Assembly: GCA_008711295.1 (NCBI GenBank)
Contig: VUYV01000081.1
Coordinates: forward strand, 310,001 to 374,000
Length of the DNA stretch: 64,000 nt
Direction of reading: 5' to 3'
From: Anarhynchus alexandrinus
Taxonomy: Eukaryota; Chordata; Aves; Charadriiformes; Charadriidae
A model generated the notes under the pieces. That model was not told the DNA's origin, made no database searches, and worked only from the letters and a program-made list of their open reading frames with translations. Below are positions 37,501-47,350 of this stretch, piece after piece. Position 1 is the first letter of the stretch. Each line of letters starts with the position of its first letter. The position numbers were made by a program, and so were the translations under genes.

Positions 37501-39089
37501 CATGCCTCCCTTTTCAGATCTCTTCTTCCACGCGTCCCGTCTGGTGTTCGCAAGCACCACATGTTTGGTTGCGGCACGCAGGCAGGGAGCAATGCAGGAC
37601 CGGTGGTCGGAGGTGAGCAGGCTTCTGAGGCATGCGGAATGAACGTTGACACCAAAGTGGCTCTGGAGCACACGAGGAATCTGGGAAGGGTCAGCAGGCA
37701 TCAACACACCTGCTCCTCTTCTGGGGTTGGAAAACCCATTCTTCCTACAGAGACCTCTCTTACCTTTCCCCGTATTGTCCCTGTGTCCACCCCAGCCTTC
37801 CCTCTGTCCCGCCACTCCAGTTTGGTCTCTCTGCTCACCTTCTGAGTGTCATGGGCTCAAGGGGAAGGGGGCTTGTACCCTGCCTCAAACCAGGTGGGCC
37901 TGGGTCATCCTGCCCCAAAATGTGCTGTGGGTACCTGCACAGGCATGATGCTGCTCCTGGTTTGGCCTTGCAGGCTCACTGCAGAGAGAAGTCATGTCTG
38001 GTGGGCTTAGTCCTCGGGCGTGAAAAGTTAATAGACGAGCTGGGATCTAAATCAGGATGCCACAGGGCCCTCAGGGCAGGTGACCCAGGCTGCACCGGGA
38101 TGCGCTCCTGCTGCGAAGGCCCTGGCACTGGTTAGGGAACCGTGCACCGTGGTACAGCCCATGTAGTAGCCACCAGCCAAAGCGGTTGGGGTTTGCATTT
38201 CAAACTGCGGTTCTCGAGCCTGAGTCTTCTTACTTGCCATCGCTGCAGAAGAGGTTTGTCGTGTCCGGTGGTTGTTTCCACCCTGCAAACTCACCCTTTT
38301 GCTGGGGTGTTACTGCTGCTTTTGGCACTGGCTGAGGCCAAAATGTGGTTGGTTGGTGGTTTTGTGACCGTGCCCTGCTGAGATACAGCGTGAGTTACAG
38401 AAAGAGACACAAAAGAGGGTTTGTATTTAAATAGAAATGGTTCTCGTGGTTTTGTCACCACATATGGCAGGGACATATGCAGAAATGGATTTGCTGCTGT
38501 TTGCCGAGTAACAATAAGCAGGTTGGGACGGTATGTTAGATCTCACAAAAGGACACATGACTTCTCTTTTATAATCTCTGGGGTTTTTTTTAATTCAGAT
38601 GTTCACTGCTGTTTTCTTGAAGCTCAGTTGCAAGTAGCAAATTGGGGGCGGGCAGGAAGGCATTCAAGCTGCCGGAAAAAAGAAATGGGCTACCCCGGAG
38701 GCACACGGGCTCGTCTGCCTGTCAGGCAGAGATGTCCTCCGCTGAGCCTGGTCTCCTGGTGAGGACCAAGCATTGTGAGCCTCCGGCTCAAGCCTTGCGC
38801 CTGTTGGTGAGCTCACTGGGCTGGTTTGCGATTATAATGTTAGGGGTGAGTCGTTAAAAGCCCACGTGCAGCAGACTGAGGGCAGGAACGCCAGCTCTTT
38901 GCTTTTGAGCGTGAGACCATCTCGGTGGTGGAGCGCATGTGCACAGCAGTGTCTTGGAGAGAGCAAGCACTTGGTTCTTGTTGATTCTTCAGGGGCTACA
39001 AACCTGTTCTTCCCCCTTTGGAAGGAAAACCTGCAATGCTGTTTTTCCAGCCCGTGTGTCTGCGAGCATACATCCCTACTCTGTGTCCC
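31501..39089. other. Intron, unique sequence
   Basis: No exon or recent transposon recognised. A CpG-rich patch at about 33640-33860 stands out. AT-rich, CpG-poor stretches (for example 33110-33290 and 34440-34830) could be conserved non-coding DNA but cannot be tested here. Confidence 0.5.
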
Positions 39090-39858
39090 TTCGGGCCCTG
39101 CACTTGGGTCACACCAACCCCACGCAGCACTACAGGCTTGGGGCAGAGTGGCTGGAAAACTGCCTGGCGGAGAAGGACCTGGGGGGGTTGGTCAAGAGCT
39201 GGCTGAATATGAGCCAGCAGTGTGCCCAGGTGGCCATAATGGCCAATGGAATCCTGGCATGTAGCAGGAATAGTGTGGCCAGCAGGACTGGGGGCAGTGA
39301 TTGTCCCGCTGTACTCGGCACTGGTGAGGCCCCACCTCAAGTACTGTGTTCAGTTTTGGGCCCCTCACCACAAGAAAGACATTGAGGTGCTGGAGCGTGT
39401 CCAGAGAAGGGCAACAGAGCTGGTGAGGGGTCTGGAGCACAGGTCCTGTGAGGAGCGGCTGAGGGACCTGGGGGTGTTCAGCCTGGAGAAGAGGAGGCTG
39501 AGGGGAGACCTTATCACTCCCTACAACCACCTGAAAGGAGGGTGTAGAGAGGTGGGGGTCAACCTCTTCTGACTAGTAACAAGCAATAGGACAAGAGGAA
39601 ATGGCCTCAAGTTGCGCCAGGGGAGGTTTAGGATGGATATTAGGAAAAAGTTCTTCACAGAAAGGGCTGTTAAGCATTGGAACACAAATGCCCAGGGAAG
39701 TGGTGGAGTCGCCATCCTGGAAGGTATTTAAAAGACAGGCAGATGTGGTGCTGAGGGACGTGGTTTAGTGATGGACTTGGCAGTGTTGGGTTGATGATTG
39801 GACTTGATGATCTTAAAGGTCCCTTCCAACCTAGACAATTCTGTGATTCTATGATTCT
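39090..39858 (+). mobile_element. CR1 LINE with ORF2 C-terminal remnant, plus strand
   Basis: This is the longest recent CR1 in the window, about 770 bp. Its first half still reads as the end of ORF2, with recognisable motifs such as [47 protein letters not shown] and [11 protein letters not shown], but split between two frames near 39285. The second half gives the [12 protein letters not shown] and DIRKKFF-like end and then the untranslated region. It finishes with TGTGATTCTATGATTCT at 39842-39858. Truncated at the 5' side and inactive. Confidence 0.95.
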
Positions 39859-41501
39859 CAGCTAAGTGGCAACGTCTCTGCCCTCCCAACCACCCAGAAA
39901 AGCCAGAAATAGTCACTCGACCAGCCCTACAGTGAACCCGGGAGGTTTACTTTCCCAGAAGAAGCTGGGAGGGAGGCAACAGTTTGCATGCTGGAGGGGA
40001 AGGGAGGACGGAGCTGACATCTGTGGTGTTAGGTTAGGAAATGCTTGGCTAAAAGCAGAGGAGGGCGACAAGAAAACACCGCTGTCCCAGCCAGGCTGCA
40101 GTCGGTTCAATCCCTGGGCAGTGAAGAAGGACCTTGTCCCAGTCCACGTGCCCCGTGCTGGGGACACAGCCACCCCTGTGGTGGTGTTGCTCCTGGGCAG
40201 CTGTGGGAACACGTGGGAGACGTGAAGCACCTCTCTCGGTAAAGCCTTGCAGCTCATTTCCCCTCCTGCGGAACGACACGTGGGGGATTCTTAAAAAAAA
40301 AAAAGGAAATTTTAGTGGAAAATGTGGACTTTTGCTATCAAAAGAACTTTTTCGCAAAGGGTAAGTCATAATCACTATGACTCTCTGAAGCAAAGCCTTT
40401 CAATGCCAAGTGATTTTCTAGCTCCGTTTTCGCGCAGGAGTCGTTTTTGCTCTCATTTCTGCAAGCCCGAATCGCAGAAAACACCGTTCTTCATCAGAGA
40501 GCATCGTGTGAAATGCCCTGCCTCTGCTTGGGGGTGCTTTGCTTCAAGGGTGCAGTGGGTCACCCCCCGATGCCCCCCCCCAACTTTGCAATAGTTAATA
40601 GCGCTTTATCGCTGAAGAGGCGCCGTCGCGGGCGCGCGAGGCCGGGGGACGGCTCTCCGCCTTTCCAGTGTGTCGCGTGCCCTGTGGCACGCGTGGCTGC
40701 GAGCGTGGCGTGCGGAGCCGTGCCCGGCGGGAGCGGGACCATCGCGCTTCAAAGCTGGTTGGCGGTAGGGGGGGGCGGTAGTTTTACAGAGGTTAACGGA
40801 TCTCGTGGGGGCCGCGCGTACGAGGATTGCGAGGGACCGCTAGGGACTTAGCATCTTTTTCTCCCCCGTGTAGTTCTTTGACCATATATAGCCAAGGTAT
40901 CAACTTACAGGCCTGGGGATTTCAGCTTTCTGTTTAGATTTTAGATGAAAGGCTGCAGTTGGAAGTGATTGTTATAAATATTTCCTGCTATCTGGTAGCG
41001 GGCTGACTTCAGTCCCTTCTAAGGAATTCACCATAATTATCCTTTATAGCCGCTGCAATGAAATCCCCGCTGCCGGCGGAGGCGGGTGAATGGAGCGCGC
41101 CCTCCGGCCGCCCCGGTGGGACGGGGCTGCACCCCGTGTTGGAGGGCTGGCGTGGGGGGACCGAACCGCAGAGCTCTGTTGCTCTGCTGCTAGGGCAACC
41201 CAACGGGTGATGTCACACGCTCCGGCAACGTTTACAAGCCAAAGAAAGCGCGTGCAAAGACCATCGGGGACGTTTTTAGACTCCCTTGCAGGCACAAAAA
41301 GAGGGGAAGCTGCTGTTGGCTTTGCAGGCTGGAACCCGGCCGGCTGCTTTCCCCCCCTGGGCAGGGAGCTGCTGGCCAGAGCCTGGGTACGGGGCTGGTG
41401 GCAGGAGCTGGGGTTTGGAATGCAGATGAACCTCCTTTGCCCCGTCCTGAGGCTTGCAAAGGAGATGGAAGTGTTCAATAAACACCTGCATCCTTACATC
41501 A
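39859..41501. other. Intron with a short CpG-dense patch
   Basis: The patch at about 40610-40850 has many CpG (GGCGCCGTCGCGGGCGCGCG-type sequence) and is followed at 40882-40891 by CCATATATAG, which is both TATA-like and one mismatch from a CArg (SRF) box. A second GC-rich patch lies at 41080-41170. No open frame with coding character was found. Confidence 0.5.
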
Positions 41502-41820
41502 GCGCTGATCAATATCTACAGGGTGGGTGGTAAGAGGATGGGGCAGACTCTGTTCAGTGGTGCCCAGCGACAGGACAAGGGGTAACGGGCACAAACTGGA
41601 ACATGGGAAGTTCCATCTAAACACGAGGAGGAACTTCTTTCCTGTGAGGGTGGCAGAGCACTGGCACAGGCTGCCCGGAGAGGCTGTGGACTCTCCTTCT
41701 CTGGAGATACTCAAAACCTGTCTGTGCCACTGCTGTAGGTGCCCCTGCTCTGGCAGGGGGGTTGGACTAGATGATCTCCAGAGGTCCCTTCCAACCCGGA
41801 CCATTCTGTGATTCTGTGAT
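41502..41820 (+). mobile_element. CR1 LINE 3' end, plus strand (TTCTGTGATTCTGTGAT subfamily)
   Basis: The copy starts in the ORF2 tail (TCAATATCTACAGGGTGGGTGG side) and ends with GACCATTCTGTGATTCTGTGAT. The peptide remnants [21 protein letters not shown] and [18 protein letters not shown] are visible. It belongs to the same subfamily as 43173-43700 (minus) and 56036-56537 (plus), with the GTG form of the 8-bp tail. Confidence 0.93.
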
Positions 41821-43172
41821 CCTCCTGCAGTTTTTCCTGGTGCGGCCACACAGGGGATGGGAGATGGGGCTGGGCGCTCTTCACATGGTGGGAACCAAGG
41901 GATTCTCTACCCGGGCTCGTCTCTCCGCGGGCCACCAGCAAATTGGTCCCCATGTCTGAGAAGGAAGGGGAAGGAGGCACCATCCCGCACACCGTCAGGC
42001 TGCCCCAACGGCACGGGGTAACGTCTCGCCATGAGTGCAGCCCGTGGAGGGCACGCGCTGGGCATTCCTGGAGGAAACTTTCTGCAGTTTCCATTTTAGG
42101 GAAAAGTCAGGAATGGAGTGAGCGTCTGGGGCCATTGTCGCTCACCTAGAGAAGCCCCAGGACTGGGGTCTGGGTGGCTGCCTTCAGTCTCAGAGGTGAC
42201 TGACCACATTTTTCCTCCAAATGCTGAGAGTAACAGGGAGGATGAGGGCTGTCACCCTGCCCAGGACTCTTCCTTTTTCATTTACCCTTCTCTCTCTCTC
42301 TCTCTAGTCTATCTTTAAAAATCTCTTCACATATCAAAAAACACACATCAAACCAGCCAGAGCTGCCGCTCTGTGCAGAAGGGCTAAAAAAAACCCCAAA
42401 CCAGCAGCCAGCAAGATCAGGCAGAAACCCTGACTCCCAGGGTCCCGGGGCCTCTGGAAATTTGTGCCACAGAAACGCTGCACTGTGGTGCAATTTAGTG
42501 CCGCTGAAGAAGAATAAATCTGCTTTCAAAAAAAAAAAAAATCCATCTGCATATTGCATATATTTATAGTTAGCTGCAAGCCTTTCCAGTGAGAACTTCT
42601 AGAATTTATTTTAAATTAAAGTGACTAGCGTGACATACCAGTACTTAGCCTTTTAACAAAAACATTTTAGTCGTATAAATACAGTTGCTATTATTAAACT
42701 CTAGGGAAAGCCAGCAAGCTGCTCCAAATAACATCCCTCTGGTTTGCCCGTCGGAGCTCTTCTGTTGATACCCAGAACCGAGGCATTCGAACACCTTGAT
42801 GGAGGCCAGGGGTTCGGTTTGGTTTCTGCTTCCCTGATGGCTGCTAAAGCTTGTTTTAAACTTTATTTCCACTTTCTCTTCTTTTTTCCCTCCCCCTTCC
42901 ATTATGTTATTCCTTACACTTTTTTTTTTTCCTTTTCTTTTAAGCCTTTTAAATCTTTTTCCTCCTTCTCTCATCCCCCAGGGAAGCCCAGTTCCCAGTG
43001 GTACCTTCTGGCCTTCTCTCTGAAGGCAGCTGGAAACCTGTCTGGTAAATCAGTGGCTGGGACAGACTGGAAGGACGGCGTGAGCTGCCCCCTGGGTTAG
43101 CAGAGAGCAGGGGCACTTCTGTGCGTGGAAAAGCGCCTGTAGAGGAGCTTTTAGGAAATCTCTTTCCATTTG
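41821..43172. other. Intron with pyrimidine-rich repeats
   Basis: A (CT)n run is at about 42287-42306, an A run at about 42527-42541, and a long polypyrimidine tract at about 42864-42981. No exon recognised. Confidence 0.55.
42864..42981 (+). repeat. Polypyrimidine tract
   Basis: About 120 bases are overwhelmingly C and T, including blocks such as TCTTCTTTTTTCCCTCCCCC and a 12-base T run, interrupted by a few purines. Such tracts can adopt triplex structure; here it is only an observed composition bias. Confidence 0.8.
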
Positions 43173-43700
43173 TCACGGAATCACGGAATTTTCAGAGTTG
43201 GAAGGGACCTCTAGAGCTCACCCAGTCCCACTCCCCTGCCAAAGCAGGACTGCCCAGAGCACAGCACTCAGCACTGCATCCAGGCGGGGCTTGAAAACCT
43301 CCAGAGAAGGGGACTCCCCCACCCCCCTGGGCAGCCTGTGCCACTGCTCTGCCACCCCAACCGGGAAGAAGTTTTTCCGTGTATTTGAACAGAACCTCCT
43401 CTGTTCCAACTTGTGCCCATTGCCCCTCGTCCTGTCACTGGGAACCACTGAAAAGAGTCTGCTCCATCCTCCTTCCACCCACCCTTTAGATACTGTACGC
43501 AGTAATAAGGTCTCCCCTCAGCCTTCTCTTCTCCAGGCTAAAGAGTCCCAGCGCTCTCAGCCTCTCCTCGTAAGGGAGATGCTCCAATCCCTCAGTCATC
43601 TCAGCTGCCCTACGCTGGACTCTCTCCAGCAGTTCCCTGTCCCTCTTGAACTGGGGAGCCCAGAACTGGGCACAGTATTCCAGTTGCCCTGCCTGCACCA
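43173..43700 (-). mobile_element. CR1 LINE 3' end, minus strand
   Basis: The tail lies at 43173 (CACGGAATCACGGAATTTTC). The reverse strand reads back through the untranslated region to ORF2 remnants such as [22 protein letters not shown] and [18 protein letters not shown]. About 530 bp, 5'-truncated. It lies 1.4 kb from a same-subfamily copy in opposite orientation (41502-41820), so the two form an inverted repeat. Confidence 0.94.
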
Positions 43701-44878
43701 GCGACGGTGCCGGCAGAGCTGGGGGCAGGTTTCGACCCGTGATCGGTCCCCTTTTTTAGGGACCACCCTTCCAAAGAGCTGTCTGGAAGTGAAAATGCAG
43801 GTGGCCGAAGGCTGGGGTCGACCCCGTCTCCTCCGTGTTGGTCTTAACCCGGTCCGTTTCCAAACGAGAGCGGAGCAGCGCTTCCATGCGAAGCTGCCGC
43901 GAGAGGGAGGAGGCAATAAATCACTTCAGCCAAAGGCATGGGCCCATCCATTCGCTTAATTAACGAGGGGCTTTCTCCTTATTTGTAACCTCCTTTCAAA
44001 GCAAATGAGTATGACTGGTAATGAAAGGAAACATATGCAGTAGTTTAAAAATAGATGTCTCGGGGCAGCGAGGAAAATCTTTGCCCTGCCGTGTGTGGCT
44101 GGAGCCGGCGCCCAGCATCTCCCATTTAACGGGAGCCCGCGTGCACGGGGGCTTGCTGCCCCAAAAGCGTCCCTCTCGGGTCCTGTCCTGCAGCACAGGC
44201 GTGCCACAGGGGAAACCAGCCAGCTCCTGCTCGGGCTCCCGTGATAGCCCAGCCGTGGCCCGCTGGGATTTATCCAGCCCAGCTGTGTGATGATCCTGCC
44301 CGTGCTGCGTTGTCTCTGCTGCCCTTCACCTCTTCTGCGGCCCCACAGCTGTCCCTCTCCCCGCCACCACGCGCACCACGTGCTGCCGTCCCCTCTCCCC
44401 AACCTTTGCGGCGTTCTCCCTCCGCCTCTCCGCTCCCTCTCTCCCAGCACCCACGGCAGCTTGTAGCTTCACGTGACGGAGCGGCGTTTCCACATCCAGG
44501 GACCAAAAAGACCAGGGCCCTGCCACGCCAGCACCTGATAACACTACATCCTGCCCAAAGGACTTTGTACAAGTCTAAAATAAAAACCCCATCACTCTTG
44601 CCCTTGTAGGGGGGGAATGGAGGCACAGGGCTCTGGGACCAGCCTGGTGGGCATCGTTGCTCCAGCTCCCCTGCCAGCCAGTGGCTCATGGCTTGGAGGG
44701 CCAGGGCCGTGTATCCAGGAGACACAGGGCTTTCCGAAAACCTATGGGCATCGATTTGCTGGTCCACACAAGGGCACATCTGTATCAGGCAAGACGGGCG
44801 GGATACTGGACAGCAGAAACACGGGGTATAATTGGCCAAAACAGTGTGGGTCCCTGTTGTCCCCTGGCAAAGGCAGGA
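43701..44878. other. Intron, unique sequence
   Basis: Between two CR1 copies; no exon recognised. TTAAAAATAG at 44045-44054 matches the MEF2 consensus. The part 44290-44460 is C-rich and gives long chance open frames. Confidence 0.5.
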
Positions 44879-45526
44879 TTTGAGACAGCAATGTGCACTG
44901 GCAGTCCAGAAAGCCAACCCCATCCCGGGCTGCATCCCCAGCAGCGTGGCCAGCAGGGCGAGGGAGGGGGTTCTGCCCCTCTGCTCTGTTCTCATGAAAC
45001 CCCACCTGCAGTGCTGCCTCCAGCTCTGGAGTCCTCAACATCAGAAGGACATGGACCTGTTGGAGTGGGTCCAGAGGAGGCCAGGAAGATGCTCTGAGAG
45101 CTGGAGCCCCTCTGCTGTGGGGACAGGCTGAGAGAGTTTGGGGGTGTTCAGCCTGGAGAAGAGAAGGCTCTGGGGAGACCTTAAAGCCTCTTCCAGTATC
45201 TGAAGGGGGCCTACAAGAAAGCTGGAGAGGGACTTTTTACAAAGGCATGTAGTGATGGGACGAGGGGGAATGGCTTCAAACTGGAAGAGGGGAGATTTAG
45301 ATGAGATATTAGGAAGAAATTTTTCGCTCTGAGGGTGGTGGGCCCCTGGTGCAGGTCACCCAGGGAAGCTGTGTAGGCCCCATCCCTGGAGGTGTTCAAG
45401 GCCAGGTTGGACGGGGCTTGGAGCAACCTGGGCTGGTGGGAGGTGTCCCTGCCCAGGGCAGGGGGTGGAACTAGGTGATCTTTAAGGTGCCTTCCAACCT
45501 AAACCATTCTATGATTCTATGATTTT
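44879..45526 (+). mobile_element. CR1 LINE with ORF2 remnant, plus strand
   Basis: The copy starts in ORF2 (remnants ALAVQKANPIPGC, SSVASR, LMKPHLQCCLQLWSPQHQKD) and runs to the tail ATTCTATGATTCTATGATTT at about 45507-45526. Frameshifts interrupt the frame near 45130. It belongs to the ATTCTATG-tail group like the copies at 58158 and 63212. Confidence 0.95.
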
Positions 45527-46632
45527 ATGTCAATGACACACGCTAGAATTAGGAAAGTTTAAGATTTGTCATTTAAGTTTCTCCAGCACGGGACATTGAG
45601 ACATACCATAAGGCTTCTGTGAACACAATTTCTGTTTGCTTTGCCCGTATTCCAGGTTTTCTTTTCTTTTTTTTTGTCCCCCTCTCTTCATTCAGACTGT
45701 TTAAAGGAATGTAAGTGTTATGCTTCAGAATTAAAAGCAGACAAACTTACTCGGTCATGCTCTGACAGTAGCCGGCAGTTTGCAATTATGGGGCAGCGAT
45801 GCCCTCCGTACCTGTCTGAGCCGGTCCCTTCCGCACCTCTCACCCGTCCTGCCCCGAGCTGCTGCTTTCCACCCGGTGGGGAGGACCTTCCCCCCGGGCT
45901 CACCTTCCCCTGCGTCTCTTCTCGCCGTAAGAAACGGGGCCTGGCAACGCTGCTGCCAGAACGATTAGGGCCGTTCCGCATGTAAACCAGGAAAAAAAAA
46001 GCAAACACTCAAGCAAGCATGGGGGGAAAAAATATTTTAATCCCTGTGACAATCACTTTATTGGTTTTTTAGGCCTGGAGGTTTTCTGATGGTTCAAGAG
46101 ATAAAAAAACCAAAGTCTTTCTACCGTATCTGTAGTTTTTAGTAATCACCCAACTAATTGCGTTGGTTGTAAACGGTGCAGTAATAAGCATGTGTGCAGC
46201 TGTGATGCAAAAAGCAGAGCTAATCTGGCTGAGGGTGCCAAGCAATATGCCGTGCAGAAGTAATGATTATTAATAGTATGTGTTGACTTAGGCTGATAAT
46301 GCCCCAGAGCCTTCGCTCTCCCTATCTCACCGGCAGTAAACGGGCACTTGGTGCGGAAGACAAATACCGTGTAACCAGGAAACCGCCTGCCCCAAGGCAC
46401 CCCGGAGGTGGCGTGTCCGTAGGGACGGTGGGTCACCGGGATGGAGAGTTTGGGGTGTATCTCGAGCGGAGGGAAACCAAAAATGCCAGGGCAGGGGAGC
46501 GTGCCCTGCATCTTACCGCTTTCTTCGCACAAAGGCTCGTGGAACTGTGTTTGGACGCGATAAACGCAGACACAATGCGCTGTGTGGGCAGGAGTGATGC
46601 AGGTTGTGTGCGGGGAGGGCTCTTGTCTGAGT

Positions 46633-46680
46633 TAATTATTCCCAGAACCAGAAATAATTAGCGCTGAGCCCTATTTTTGG
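46633..46680 (+). promoter_or_regulatory. Inverted TAATTATT/AATAATTA pair with an adjacent MEF2/CArG-like site
   Basis: TAATTATT (46633-46640) and AATAATTA (46653-46660) are exact reverse complements, 12 bases apart, and both contain the homeodomain core TAATTA. CTATTTTTGG follows at 46671-46680; it is one base from a CArG box and one from a MEF2 site. This could be a small muscle or developmental enhancer core; no other evidence is available. Confidence 0.25.
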
Positions 46681-47279
46681 AAGCAAATGCAAGATGAGCT
46701 AGAGAAATATTAAACAGGAAAAAATATTACGTAGTCTGAAGGATAGAGCTGGTTGAACAGGGGGGAAAGAAATGTAATTGAAAAAATGTAAAACCTCACA
46801 GTGTTGAAATAAGAAAATGCTGGATTAATCCAGGAAAAATCCCTACACCAACCCAAAACCTAGAATCTTCACCTTTTTTGCTCTCTGGCTCTCATTCCAT
46901 CCTTCCAAACAGGAGTATAGGTGACTGTCGAGTCACAGGGAGGGTTGGCGAAGAAATTCTTGACTTTCTTTCTTTCTGAAACTTCTGTCTTTTTCTACTC
47001 TCCATCTGTTCCCAAATTCCTTGGGTTTGTGGGAAGAGATCTCTGATATGTCAAATGAAAAGTAAAACCATGGCTGTGGTAACTTTGTAGCATTTCAGAA
47101 TTTCATCTGCTTTAGAAAGTCTGTTTAGCAAAAAGAGGCAAGAGAGCAGTTTTTCCTTTTTTCCCCTCCATTTTTTGGCAGTTTTGAAAAATTAATGAAA
47201 CGCTGGAGGGGAAGTCAAAGGAATGGGTAGGAAACAGCAAGAGTGAGGACTTAAAGAAATGGCAGGGAAATAGGTATTT

Positions 47280-47350
47280 CCTATTATATAATATTAATAA
47301 AAATAATCATAAAAGAAATATAATATTAAAAAGAATATTATAAAAAATAG
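47280..47350 (+). repeat. AT-rich low-complexity tract
   Basis: About 70 bases of almost only A and T, with repeated AATATTA and ATAAAA elements. Confidence 0.8.
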
